14,582 bases of DNA from Euryarchaeota archaeon RBG_13_57_23 (GCA_001800675.1 MGVW01000063.1:1-14582); one strand, 5' to 3'. Shown: positions 1 to 6,852, counted from the stretch's first letter. A program made the numbers and translations. The notes: generated from the sequence alone by a model not told the origin.

Positions 1-380
1 TCCTCTTCGTCCTCGAGGATGCTCTCGAAGATGAACCTTGTAGTTGGGTCGCCCTCGGAATCTGCGAGTTTCTCGATGTCCTTGTACATCGATATCGCCT
101 CTTCCTCGGCCTTGATGTTGTTGTCGATCATCTCCCAGAGCTCTCCGCCGACGTTGATGGGTGCGGGCTTGGTCGTCGGTGTGCCGCCCAGGTACCACAG
201 CCTCTCGGCGATCTTCTCTGCGTGCTTCATCTCCTCTACTGCGATGTCTTTGAACTTGTCGCTGACCGCGTAGTGTTCCACGCCTGACCACTGAATGTGC
301 TGCCACATGTACTGTACTGACACTTGGACCTCGCGAGCGATCGCTCCATTCAACATGTCCTTCAATTTCTTTGACGCCAA
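1..380 (-). CDS. Ferritin-like / bacterioferritin-type four-helix protein (3' end cut by window)
   Basis: Members of this superfamily oxidise and store iron or act as rubrerythrin-like peroxide scavengers through a di-iron centre in the cytoplasm. The visible 126 residues carry the pattern of alternating helices with metal ligands: E17, then E50 and H53 in the motif EEMKHAEKIAERLW, then an acidic third helix (KAEEEAISMYKDI), and at the window edge the start of the fourth ligand group (ESILEDEE), where a further H would be expected. The chosen start is TTG at 380: a GGAGGA ribosome site lies 6 bases upstream (387-392), whereas the in-frame ATG at 356 would cut into helix 1. The C-terminus lies outside the window. 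It diverges from the cyclophilin-like gene. Whether it is a true bacterioferritin or a Dps/rubrerythrin-type relative cannot be settled from the fragment; no haem-binding Met is assigned. Confidence 0.85.
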   Translation of the reverse strand, partial: MASKKLKDMLNGAIAREVQVSVQYMWQHIQWSGVEHYAVSDKFKDIAVEEMKHAEKIAERLWYLGGTPTTKPAPINVGGELWEMIDNNIKAEEEAISMYKDIEKLADSEGDPTTRFIFESILEDEE

Positions 381-386
381 TCCTAT

Positions 387-392
387 TCCTCC
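387..392 (-). promoter_or_regulatory. Ribosome binding site deciding a TTG start
   Basis: GGAGGA on the minus strand with a 6-base spacer to the TTG at 380. It supports a non-ATG start for the ferritin-like gene. Confidence 0.6.
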
Positions 393-465
393 TTCGTGGA
401 CCCCGACGGTTCTTTCGAATCCGCCTTCTGGTCCTATCCTCATCCGGCGGTCTTCCCAATGCGGT

Positions 466-486
466 AGTTGCCCATAAATCTTTAGG
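466..486. promoter_or_regulatory. Possible divergent promoter (A/T-rich TATA-like stretch)
   Basis: The only A/T-rich island between the two divergent genes reads CCATAAATCTTTAGG on the plus strand, and AAGATTTATGGG on the minus strand. Either strand could serve as a weak archaeal TATA box, giving leaders of several tens of bases for the ferritin-like and cyclophilin-like genes. No BRE is convincing. This is inference from position and composition only. Confidence 0.25.
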
Positions 487-555
487 CGTAGAGGTTTGGA
501 ACCCTCATTTCCGGGGTACGTCAGAGAGCTCATATCTGGTGAAGGTCATCCGAGT

Positions 556-951
556 ATGCGGAGTGAGGAGATGGCACATGTAAGGATCAGCTTCAGGGAC
601 GGTCCACAGGTCACAGTCGAGATCAGAGACGAGAAGACCGCTTCTGTCCGTGCTCTGGTGGACAAGCTGCCATTCAAATCTAAGGCTCAAACATGGGGCG
701 ATGAGGTTTACTTCAGCGTGCCTTTTCACGCCCCACGCGAGCAGGACTCAAGGATGGAGATGGAGGTCGGTGAGGTCGCCTTCTGGCCTGATGGCGATGC
801 GATTGCCCTTTTCTTCGGCCCAACCCCGATCAGCGAGGGGCTCGCTCCTATGGCTTTTAGCCCGTGCAACATACTAGGGAGAGTTGTCGGCAATCCGGCT
901 GTCCTGAAGCAGGTCAAGCCAGGCACACCTCTGGAAGTCACCAGGGCCTGA
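556..951 (+). CDS. Cyclophilin-like fold protein (archaeal Cyclophil_like / DUF369-type family)
   Basis: This is a small beta-barrel protein of the cyclophilin-like family found in many archaea and some bacteria; its biochemical role is unestablished, and peptidyl-prolyl isomerase activity should not be assumed. Family hallmarks are the long strand WGDEVYFSVPF, the segment VGEVAFWPDGDAIALFFGPTPIS, and the C-terminal SPCNILGRVVGN, where the family usually has an xNxxGrv turn. The product is 131 residues. The start at ATG 556 is preferred because GGTGAAGGT lies about 9-12 bases upstream. The ATG at 571 (MAHVRISF) matches the usual family N-terminus, but its GAGGAG abuts the start with no spacer. 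An upstream TTG at 496 has no visible site. It sits between a divergent ferritin gene and a convergent SDR gene, so it is probably monocistronic. Confidence 0.75.
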   Translation: MRSEEMAHVRISFRDGPQVTVEIRDEKTASVRALVDKLPFKSKAQTWGDEVYFSVPFHAPREQDSRMEMEVGEVAFWPDGDAIALFFGPTPISEGLAPMAFSPCNILGRVVGNPAVLKQVKPGTPLEVTRA

Positions 952-960
952 CGCCAAGGC

Positions 961-1734
961 TCACTGACAGGTGTACCCGCCGTCGACCGAGAACGCAGTC
1001 CCGGTTATGAAGCTCGCCTCGTCAGATGCCAGGAATAGAACGGCGTTGGCGACTTCCACCGGCTCTCCGAGCCTTCCTATCGGGTGGTATTCGCACAATT
1101 GCTTCCTGTACTTCTCGACGGGCATGTTGCGCGCCTTTGCCTCCTGCCTGAACATCGGGGTGTCTATCTCTCCAGGGCATACGCAGTTGACCCTTATGTT
1201 CTCGGTGCAGTAGTCGAGTGCGAGGCACTTCGTCATCAGGACGACCGCCCCCTTCGAAGTGTTGTAGGCGATTGCGTTCCGATCCCCGACCAGACCGCTG
1301 CAGGACGCGTTGTTGACGATCACTCCTTTCTTCTGCTTCAGCATGATCGGGATGATCTCCTTCGACATCAGGAATGGTCCTTTTACGTTCACGGACATTA
1401 TGCGGTCCCAGTCTTCTTCGGAAACCTTCTCAATAGTCCCTTCAACTAGTATCCCAGCATTGTTGAACACGACGTCGATCGAGCCGAATCTGGTCCTTGC
1501 TTCTTTGACCATCCTCTTGACGTCCTTGGCGTTGGTCACGTCACCGATGAGCAGCACCGGATGGTATCCCTTCTTCTCGAACTCCTTGACGGTGGCCTCT
1601 CCGTTCTTGCGAGATAGGTCCACAATCGCGACCTTGGCTCCTTCTTCAAGAAATCTCTCTGCTGTCGCCTTGCCGATGCCAGAAGCGCCTCCGGTGACCA
1701 CTACTCCTTTCCCTACGAATCTCTTGCGGGACAT
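961..1734 (-). CDS. Short-chain dehydrogenase/reductase (classical SDR)
   Basis: A 257-residue classical SDR, the usual length, catalysing NAD(P)-dependent oxidation or reduction of an unidentified carbonyl or alcohol substrate. The N-terminal Rossmann glycine motif is TGGASGIG (14-21). D39 at the end of the second strand favours NAD over NADP. The NNAG structural motif is at 91-94, and the full catalytic tetrad is visible: N116, S144, Y157 and K161 (YNTSK). The PG motif follows near 187 and the C-terminus ends SVDGGYTCQ, as in 3-ketoacyl-ACP reductase or glucose dehydrogenase relatives. The start is ATG 1734, preceded by GAGGG. It is convergent with the cyclophilin-like gene and divergent from the flavoprotein gene. 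Substrate cannot be inferred; a FabG-like fatty acid role is not assumed, since archaea normally lack that pathway. Confidence 0.88.
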   Translation of the reverse strand: MSRKRFVGKGVVVTGGASGIGKATAERFLEEGAKVAIVDLSRKNGEATVKEFEKKGYHPVLLIGDVTNAKDVKRMVKEARTRFGSIDVVFNNAGILVEGTIEKVSEEDWDRIMSVNVKGPFLMSKEIIPIMLKQKKGVIVNNASCSGLVGDRNAIAYNTSKGAVVLMTKCLALDYCTENIRVNCVCPGEIDTPMFRQEAKARNMPVEKYRKQLCEYHPIGRLGEPVEVANAVLFLASDEASFITGTAFSVDGGYTCQ

Positions 1735-1858
1735 CTTGAATCAGACCCTCGCTGAAATACCCGCCCCTCCGATTAATCTTGTGCCTGGGGATTCCAGCAA
1801 CTAGAAATAAGTGGTTTCCGTTGGCGAATCAAAGCTGTCCAGAGGCGGTGGCTGAACG

Positions 1859-2446
1859 ATGAAGGTCCTAGGCATCCAAGGTAGCCCTTGCTTGAAGGGC
1901 AACACATCAGCCCTGCTTGATGCCACCCTGAAAGGGGCTTCGGAATCCGGGGCCGAGGTGGAGAGGCTGGACCTTGTCAAACTGGACATCAGCCCATGCA
2001 TGGCTTGTCACGAGTGCGATTCGGGGAAATCCTGTAGGCGGCACAAGGACGACATGTCAGTCATCTACAAGCGGATTAGAGAGGTTGACGCGATCGTGCT
2101 CGCTTCGCCAATCTACTTCATGGGCGTGACCGCCCAGACCAAGGCGATGATCGATAGGTGCCAGTGCTTTTGGGTCGAGAAATACGTTGAGAAGGTGCGG
2201 TTCTATGAAGGAAAGCGCCGGCCCCGCGGGTTGTTCGTCTCGTGCGCGGGCTCGCCGAAGCGGGTGGTCTTCGAGCCGGCGATCCATGTCGTTAAGGCGT
2301 TCTTCGCTGCTATTGACTACCAGTATTCGGGACAGGTGCTCTTGAGCCATACCGACGACGAGGCTCTGCCAGTTCGCAAGCTCTCAGCGCTTCAGGAAGC
2401 CGAATCGGCGGGGAAGAAGCTGAGTGAGTCGGACCGGTTATTCTAG
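1859..2446 (+). CDS. Iron-sulfur flavoprotein (Isf family; NADPH-dependent FMN reductase fold)
   Basis: Isf proteins of methanogens and other anaerobes bind FMN and a [4Fe-4S] cluster, and are implicated in transferring electrons from ferredoxin to oxygen or peroxide. The 195-residue sequence starts with the flavodoxin-like phosphate loop GSPCLKGNTSALL (8-20). It then shows the compact Isf cysteine motif C47-x2-C50-x2-C53-x5-C59, the spacing known for the archaeal enzyme. ASPIYFMGVTAQTKAMIDR (81-99) is the usual FMN-side loop, and length is normal for the family. The ATG at 1859 is preceded by GGCGGTGG at a suitable distance. Its stop overlaps the stop of the convergent M29 gene. Alternative: a plain NAD(P)H:FMN oxidoreductase, but the four-cysteine motif argues for Isf. 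Confidence 0.85.
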   Translation: MKVLGIQGSPCLKGNTSALLDATLKGASESGAEVERLDLVKLDISPCMACHECDSGKSCRRHKDDMSVIYKRIREVDAIVLASPIYFMGVTAQTKAMIDRCQCFWVEKYVEKVRFYEGKRRPRGLFVSCAGSPKRVVFEPAIHVVKAFFAAIDYQYSGQVLLSHTDDEALPVRKLSALQEAESAGKKLSESDRLF

Positions 2447-3603
2447 AGGAACTTGCCCTTCTCCATCAACCTGACGATCTTCCCGTCACGCCTCTCGACC
2501 TCGATGTTCACCCCAGGCGCAGTGACGAAATCCCAGTGCATGGTCGAGTCCGATTTCCCTCCGTACCCCATGTTCAGGCCGAAGGCGACGTGTACCGTAC
2601 CCGTGACCTTCTCGTCCGTGAGTATGTACCCGATTGCTTTCCTGATGTTCGGGTTGTATCCGATTCCGAGTTCCGCAAGGTTCATTGTGCGGACCGGGTC
2701 GAATTTCGTCTCGTCGATCTCTTCGCACTCCTTGAAGCTCGAGATGAGGGCGTCGAGGTTCTTGCCTGCAGTGACCTTGTCAAGTTGCAGCTTTCCCTTC
2801 TCGAACGATAGGTGCACGTCCTTGACGAGCTTGTCTGAGACGCGGTCCATCGTGATCGGGCAATAGAGCGTCCCGCTCCCGACAGTCTCGTGAGGAGCGA
2901 TGAACAGCTCTCCAGCAGGGAGATTGGCCCCCCTGTCTCCGACGTCGTAGTCCTCCTGGCTGATGATGCCGTCATCTATGTTCCTCCTTCTCCCCTCAAC
3001 CTTGACCCTGAAATCGGTCCCCTTGTCGTCCCAGACATGGACCCACGAGGCATCTTCGAACTTGCTATCGATTCTCTTGCCTATCCTCATCAGGTCCTTT
3101 GGCGACGCGGAGATGCCGCCGATGATGATCTTCTCGAGGTCGGAATAGGTTATGCCATAGCGTTTGGCCGCCGCCTTCGTTGGCCAGCCGGCATAGAGCC
3201 ATTTCTTCCCCTTCTTTGGGTGTGTCAGAAGGTCGTGTATCGGAAGGCTGGCCCTCTGTCTCGCCTGGAGTTTCTCCCGGGGGAACTTCTCTGCGATCGA
3301 GGGATTGTCGAGTTCCTCGATGCCGATGATCATGTCGCACTCCCTGACCATGGCGACATAGTGCTTCGGGACCGTTTCGAGAGTGGAAGCGGGTATCTCA
3401 TCGTACACGCGCTTCAGGAGACGGTCCGAGGTCGTGATGATGTACGGTATCGCGCCCTTCTTGTAGCACTCCATCGCGACATCTTCGAGGAGGGCCATTG
3501 TGTGGATGCCTCCTCTCACTACGACTCCATCTCCTTTCTTCAGATTGCAGGTTTGTATCATGCTCTTCGCGCATGCTTCGATTGCCTTCTCACTCAGTGC
3601 CAA
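2443..3603 (-). CDS. M29-family metallo-aminopeptidase
   Basis: M29 enzymes (Thermus AmpT, Staphylococcus AmpS) are dinuclear metal exopeptidases that remove N-terminal residues from peptides in the cytoplasm. Numbering from TTG 3603 (386 residues, close to the usual 400), the expected metal and catalytic residues are present in order: E232 (NLPAGELFIAP), E311 (NLAELGIGYNPN), H338 (TGTVHVAFG), Y347 (NMGYGG), and H356 and D358 (STMHWDF). The TTG start is preferred because AAGGTGA lies 5 bases upstream; the GTG at 3612 is inside that ribosome site. The next gene upstream on the same strand is a GNAT, 60 bases away, so the two may be co-transcribed. The 3' end overlaps the convergent Isf gene by 4 bases. 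The family is clear; the physiological substrate is not. Confidence 0.88.
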   Translation of the reverse strand: MALSEKAIEACAKSMIQTCNLKKGDGVVVRGGIHTMALLEDVAMECYKKGAIPYIITTSDRLLKRVYDEIPASTLETVPKHYVAMVRECDMIIGIEELDNPSIAEKFPREKLQARQRASLPIHDLLTHPKKGKKWLYAGWPTKAAAKRYGITYSDLEKIIIGGISASPKDLMRIGKRIDSKFEDASWVHVWDDKGTDFRVKVEGRRRNIDDGIISQEDYDVGDRGANLPAGELFIAPHETVGSGTLYCPITMDRVSDKLVKDVHLSFEKGKLQLDKVTAGKNLDALISSFKECEEIDETKFDPVRTMNLAELGIGYNPNIRKAIGYILTDEKVTGTVHVAFGLNMGYGGKSDSTMHWDFVTAPGVNIEVERRDGKIVRLMEKGKFL

Positions 3604-3616
3604 TTCAGTCACCTTC
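3604..3616 (-). promoter_or_regulatory. Ribosome binding site of the M29 gene (AAGGTGA)
   Basis: On the minus strand AAGGTGA is followed by CTGAA and TTG. The pairing with the 3' end of archaeal 16S rRNA (GGAGGTGATC core) is good and the spacing is 5 bases. The GTG within it is therefore unlikely to be the initiator. Confidence 0.5.
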
Positions 3617-3663
3617 TCGTATCATCACTATGATGTCGATTCCCTGATGCTGAGCTGCAGGGG

Positions 3664-4101
3664 TCACAGGTCCTTCAGCAGTATCTCAGGGGCGCAGTTC
3701 TTCTTGTATTGGGGGCAGTTCACGCATGAGGCCATATCAGGTCCTCCCGTGGCCCCCTTCTTGGCCTCTGTGTAGCCCATTCTCTTGAAGAAGTTCGGTG
3801 CGCGAGCGAGAGCCCATAGATGTCTCGCTCCTCTGGCCTTGGCATCCTTCTCGATTATGGCAACGAGCCTGGACCCGAGTCCCTGATACCTGAAGCGGTC
3901 TCTCACCGCAAGGCATTCCAGGGAATACACATCGTTCTCCTGGCGCAGGGCGGCGCATCCAACAAGCTCGGTCCCGTCGTAGAAGCCGAACGACGAGATT
4001 ATGTGGATCAGGGTCCCTTCTTCTAGCCCGGACTCGACCGCAAGCTTCTTCATTGCGGCGTAGTCCTCGGTTGGCCTCAAAACCGGTTCTTGAGCCTTCA
4101 T
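3664..4101 (-). CDS. GNAT N-acetyltransferase with C-terminal cysteine cluster
   Basis: A GCN5-related acetyltransferase of 145 residues, transferring acetyl from acetyl-CoA to an amine. Motif A covers SLECLAVRDRFRYQGLGSRLV (60-80): the beta-4 strand followed by the Q/RxxGxG pyrophosphate loop RYQGLG. The beta-5/alpha-4 part is HLWALARAPNFFKRMGY. After the fold comes an unusual tail with C126, C129 and C136 (CVNCPQYKKNC) before ILLKDL, which may bind a metal or form disulfides. The domain arrangement recalls ArgA-type N-acetylglutamate synthase GNATs of archaea, but no arginine genes are nearby, so substrate is left open. The ATG at 4101 is preferred because the domain begins at VLRPTEDY; the frame stays open to 4455 without family-like sequence. 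No strong ribosome site is seen, and a TATA-like GGAAAAGAATAAGG about 30 bases upstream suggests a leaderless message. It lies upstream of the M29 gene. Confidence 0.8.
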   Translation of the reverse strand: MKAQEPVLRPTEDYAAMKKLAVESGLEEGTLIHIISSFGFYDGTELVGCAALRQENDVYSLECLAVRDRFRYQGLGSRLVAIIEKDAKARGARHLWALARAPNFFKRMGYTEAKKGATGGPDMASCVNCPQYKKNCAPEILLKDL

Positions 4102-4127
4102 CGCTATCGCGGCGAAGAGTGCGCCAT

Positions 4128-4143
4128 GCCTTATTCTTTTCCA
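4128..4143 (-). promoter_or_regulatory. Possible TATA box for a leaderless GNAT transcript
   Basis: The minus strand reads ATGGAAAAGAATAAGG, with its centre about 33 bases upstream of ATG 4101. This fits archaeal TATA to start-codon spacing in leaderless mRNAs. Position is the main support. Confidence 0.25.
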
Positions 4144-4258
4144 TATCACCGTGCGCGTTCCTCTGCGAAAAGACAATAGGGGGGTCCATGCATGCTCCGT
4201 CGAGAGGCACAGCTTCCTGAAGCCGCCGGGTTGATCTGCTGGGGCTCTGGAAGCATGA

Positions 4259-5125
4259 GTGGTCAGTGGTATATTGTCGATTCGAGAGATGGAGCTTGAG
4301 GATCTTCCGATCGCGATCAGCGTAATTAACGAGGAGGGTTGGGGATACACACCACCTGAGATAGAGAGGATGCTCAAGTTGGAGCCACAGGGGAGTTTCT
4401 TGTATGTCGGCAAGGAACCCGTAGGGGCAATAACCACCGTAGTGCACGGCAGCATTGGAGTAATCGGTCACCTGGTCGTCTCGAGAAAAGTGAGAGGACG
4501 CGGAATCGGGAAGACCTTGCTATCCTATGGCATAGAGTATCTGCGTTCGCGAGGGACGGATTCCATAATCGTAATCGCGACTGATGAGGGCCGCCCACTA
4601 TACTCGAAGCATGGGTTCAGGGTGGAGCGGGAGGTCCTGTGCAAGCACTACATGCTGAGCTCCGCGCAACCTCGAATGCAATACAGCAAGCCGGTGCCGA
4701 TGCGAAAGAGCGACCTCAAGGCCGTTTCGGAGATTGACGGAGAGCTGTTCGGGGAGAACCGTTTCAAATTGATGAGCATCCTCTACGACGAGTTTCCGGA
4801 GGCATGTTTCAAACTTGTGAGCGACGAAGGGCTGACGGGTTTCTCCATGGGCAGGAAGACTGCCACCGGATCCGATTTCGGCCCATGGATTTGTAGGCCA
4901 GAGTCATACGGAGATGCTGAGGAGCTGATGAACGCGACACTCACGGCATTGGGCAAGGGGAAGGTCTACAGCGGGTTGTTCTCGGACAACAAGGCAGCGG
5001 TTGCGATTTCCGAGAGGCTGCCACTGTTCAGGATGTGGTCCACGAAGCTGATGGTGCTGGGGAAGTCCAGAAGCTATCTGCAGACCGACCAGATCTTCGG
5101 TATTGCGGCCTTCGAACTCGGCTGA
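4259..5125 (+). CDS. Tandem GNAT acetyltransferase with C-terminal Acetyltransf_18-like domain
   Basis: A 288-residue two-domain protein. The N-terminal GNAT (about 6-135) opens with SIREMELEDLPIAISV and has motif A at HLVVSRKVRGRGIGKTLL (71-88), with the acetyl-CoA loop RGRGIG, followed by YSKHGF. The C-terminal half (about 146-288) matches the pattern of the Acetyltransf_18 / YitH-type domain: PMRKSDLKAVSEID, FGPWICRP, SGLFSDNKAA, LPLFRMWSTKLM and the terminal IFGIAAFELG. This pairing is a common architecture in bacteria and archaea; the substrate is unknown. The start is uncertain: GTG 4259 gives the full frame, TTG 4274 (LSIREM) or ATG 4289 are alternatives, and none has a strong ribosome site. 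It is divergent from the GNAT at 3664-4101 and nearly abuts (1 base) the convergent GNAT downstream. Confidence 0.85.
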   Translation: MVSGILSIREMELEDLPIAISVINEEGWGYTPPEIERMLKLEPQGSFLYVGKEPVGAITTVVHGSIGVIGHLVVSRKVRGRGIGKTLLSYGIEYLRSRGTDSIIVIATDEGRPLYSKHGFRVEREVLCKHYMLSSAQPRMQYSKPVPMRKSDLKAVSEIDGELFGENRFKLMSILYDEFPEACFKLVSDEGLTGFSMGRKTATGSDFGPWICRPESYGDAEELMNATLTALGKGKVYSGLFSDNKAAVAISERLPLFRMWSTKLMVLGKSRSYLQTDQIFGIAAFELG

Positions 5126-5126
5126 T

Positions 5127-5576
5127 TCAGTACGACTTCAGTTCGCGCTTCGTGTAGTAGTGAATCTCATGCTCCAGTCTGTAACCAGCATGTTGGAAGA
5201 ACCTGATGGATTCGTCGTTCCCTTCCTCTATCTGCACGCAGAACAAGCGCCTGCCACGACTCCTCATGATGTTCTCAGCGCGTCTCACTAGAGCTAGCGC
5301 AGCCCCTAACCCTCGTGCTTCGGGAATCACTGCCAATCTGTTGATCCAAGCCCTTCGACCGTCGTCACTCGCCAGAACTACACTCACCAACTTCGTTCCC
5401 AAGAAGGCCCCCAAGAACAGCTCGGGATCGTGATTCCGCTGAGCCTTCAGGTTCTTGAGGCTGTCTCTTCCCCTCGGTTTGTAGGGTAGCCCAGATGTTT
5501 TCCAGACCTCGATCATTTCAGGGATCTCGGTCGCTGTCAGGGGGCGGATCAGCAACTTGCCTCTGGCCTTCTTCAT
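5127..5576 (-). CDS. GNAT N-acetyltransferase
   Basis: A 149-residue single-domain acetyltransferase. The N-terminal IRPLTATEIPEMIEVWKTSGLPYKP resembles archaeal GNATs of the RimI-like group. Motif A is INRLAVIPEARGLGAALALVRRAE (about 88-111) with the ARGLGAA acetyl-CoA loop. The NDESIRFFQHAGYRLEHEIHYYTKREL stretch is the typical beta-5/alpha-4 and C-terminal strand set with the conserved Tyr. The ATG at 5576 follows AGGTGGT with a 5-base spacer (GTCGC), a convincing site. It is convergent with the two-domain GNAT. The desulforedoxin-like gene lies 118 bases upstream on the same strand. It could modify a protein N-terminus or a small amine; nothing in the sequence decides. Confidence 0.83.
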   Translation of the reverse strand: MKKARGKLLIRPLTATEIPEMIEVWKTSGLPYKPRGRDSLKNLKAQRNHDPELFLGAFLGTKLVSVVLASDDGRRAWINRLAVIPEARGLGAALALVRRAENIMRSRGRRLFCVQIEEGNDESIRFFQHAGYRLEHEIHYYTKRELKSY

Positions 5577-5694
5577 GCGACACCACCTGTGCTTCCCGCA
5601 CGGAGTGATAACGTTGCTCCTGAATATGAACGATTGGGGGAGCGTTCCAATGAAATGGTAGAAGAATGATACTGGTTCGGTCTTCCCAGTGAAC

Positions 5695-5868
5695 CTACTT
5701 CTTCTTCCTCTTCGGTGCTGGCTTCTTCTTGGTCTTCTTTGTGCGAGTCTTCATGGGCTTATCGCAGCAAATGACGTCCTCGAGTATCCCTATGCCATCC
5801 TCAGTGACTAGCAGTGTCGTCCCGCACACATCGCAGACATATTCCGTCCTCTTCTTCGGCTTCGGCAT
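5695..5868 (-). CDS. Small desulforedoxin-like metal-knuckle protein with basic C-terminal tail
   Basis: A 57-residue protein. Residues 10-39 resemble desulforedoxin or the N-terminal domain of desulfoferrodoxin: C12-x2-C15 (YVCDVCGTTL), a glycine-containing loop (DGIGILED), then adjacent C34-C35 followed by DKPM, the CCxxPM pattern that completes a Fe(SCys)4 or zinc site. Residues 40-57 are almost all Lys, Arg, Thr and Pro, so the protein probably binds nucleic acid or another polyanion, or is an isolated zinc ribbon. ATG 5868 is chosen because GGAGGA lies 6 bases upstream; the longer frame from 5925 has no comparable site. The product could act as a redox or metal carrier or as a nucleic-acid-binding zinc finger. 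It lies 111 bases downstream of the M55 gene on the same strand, with its own TATA-like box. Confidence 0.72.
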   Translation of the reverse strand: MPKPKKRTEYVCDVCGTTLLVTEDGIGILEDVICCDKPMKTRTKKTKKKPAPKRKKK

Positions 5869-5874
5869 TCTAGT

Positions 5875-5880
5875 TCCTCC
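5875..5880 (-). promoter_or_regulatory. Strong ribosome binding site of the desulforedoxin-like gene
   Basis: GGAGGA on the minus strand, 6 bases before ATG 5868. It fixes the start of a gene otherwise easily overlooked or over-extended. Confidence 0.65.
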
Positions 5881-5924
5881 TGCCTGCCATCTTATCGTGG
5901 CAGCCTCTGCGACGAGCGTGAGCA

Positions 5925-5937
5925 CGATATTTCTAGA
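5925..5937 (-). promoter_or_regulatory. TATA-like promoter element of the desulforedoxin-like gene
   Basis: The minus strand reads TCTAGAAATATCG, an A/T core in an otherwise GC-rich intergenic stretch, about 60 bases upstream of the start codon. It would predict a leader of roughly 35 bases that contains the GGAGGA site. Confidence 0.35.
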
Positions 5938-5979
5938 TTGAGACGTATCGGAACGTCATCCTCGAGCTGTGGGGTTCGG

Positions 5980-6813
5980 TCAGAGAGGACCTTCCTCTTT
6001 TGCCATGACCGCCACTTTCATCATGACATCGAAAACGTGGAACGCGTCGATCATGTCCGAAGCTTTGTACGAGACAGACTTGATATCCTTCCTTCTCACA
6101 AGGGGGATGTGCGCAGTATACTCTGCCATAAGGGGTCTAGTCCATTCGACCTCCATGAGTACGGGCTTTTTCAACGTGTAAGGTGGGATCTCCTCGATGT
6201 TCTCGAGCGCCTCCTTGGCGCCCTTCCTGATGAGTTCCCTCGCTCTCGCGGGCGTGAGCGTGCGCACGCCATACAGGCCTACCCCCTCTTTCGTGGGCAC
6301 TCCGACGAGATTCTTGATGAGGCTTTTCGCCTGGCGTACAGCATGGGCGTCACCTGAGACAAGGATCACAGGCACCCCGAAATGGCCCGCGATGGCCGCG
6401 CTGAGACCGGATTCGCCAACGGCTACGCCGTTCAGTCGCAGCTCGGCCACATCGTAAGTGTATGTGTGCCCAAGTACGCCGGCGTGCGTATGCCTCATCG
6501 AATGATAGCCTATCTGGAAGCACGCGTCGAAGTCGCGCGAGATACCGCTCATCATGCCAAGATCGTAAGGGTTCCCCTGAATTACCTCGACATCAGGGTC
6601 AAGGTGCTCGACCAGCAGGTTTCTCCCAGTGTCGTGAGCGTCACAGACAAGGATTTCGTCTGCTCCTCCCGACCTGGCCCCGTCTATGGCCGCCTGGACC
6701 TCCTCGGTCATCAGCTCCCTGGCCCTCGGGTAGTCCAGTCCCTTCTGGTCGACCTGGACGTCGTGGCACAGAACTGCCACCCCTTCCATATCCGCGGTGA
6801 TGTAAATCTTCAT
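5980..6813 (-). CDS. dppA: M55-family D-aminopeptidase (DppA-like)
   Basis: M55 peptidases are zinc enzymes that cleave N-terminal D-amino acids from peptides; Bacillus subtilis DppA forms a decamer with internal active sites. The 277-residue product, the usual family length, carries the zinc ligands at nearly the DppA positions: D8 and E10 in ITADMEG, H60 in CDAHDTGRN, H104 in GYHSMRHTHAG and E134 in VGESGL. H116 in GVLGHTY lies where the family has its conserved active-site His. The ATG at 6813 begins the signature directly; the frame extends to 6915, but that part is intergenic in character. A TATA-like AATTTATCT lies about 33 bases upstream, so the mRNA may have almost no leader. It diverges from the histidine kinase gene. 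The activity is well supported by motifs; the source of D-peptides is unknown. Confidence 0.88.
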   Translation of the reverse strand: MKIYITADMEGVAVLCHDVQVDQKGLDYPRARELMTEEVQAAIDGARSGGADEILVCDAHDTGRNLLVEHLDPDVEVIQGNPYDLGMMSGISRDFDACFQIGYHSMRHTHAGVLGHTYTYDVAELRLNGVAVGESGLSAAIAGHFGVPVILVSGDAHAVRQAKSLIKNLVGVPTKEGVGLYGVRTLTPARARELIRKGAKEALENIEEIPPYTLKKPVLMEVEWTRPLMAEYTAHIPLVRRKDIKSVSYKASDMIDAFHVFDVMMKVAVMAKEEGPL

Positions 6814-6841
6814 GGTATCGGCCGTGTAAGCACCGAATGAG

Positions 6842-6852
6842 GAGATAAATTC
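6842..6852 (-). promoter_or_regulatory. TATA-like element upstream of the M55 gene
   Basis: GAATTTATCTC on the minus strand, about 30-35 bases before ATG 6813. It is positioned for a leaderless or very short-leader transcript. Confidence 0.35.

Noticed and set aside
400..440. tRNA-like T-loop (TTCTTTCGAATCC)
   Set aside because: No matching acceptor, D-arm or anticodon arm can be built around it.
2890..3633. 247-residue open frame antisense to the M29 gene
   Set aside because: The M29 frame has all expected catalytic residues. The antisense frame has no recognisable motif and arises from GC-rich codon bias.
3737..4471. 244-residue minus-strand frame overlapping two GNAT genes
   Set aside because: It is out of frame with the GNAT motifs on both sides and has a low-complexity Arg-rich composition.
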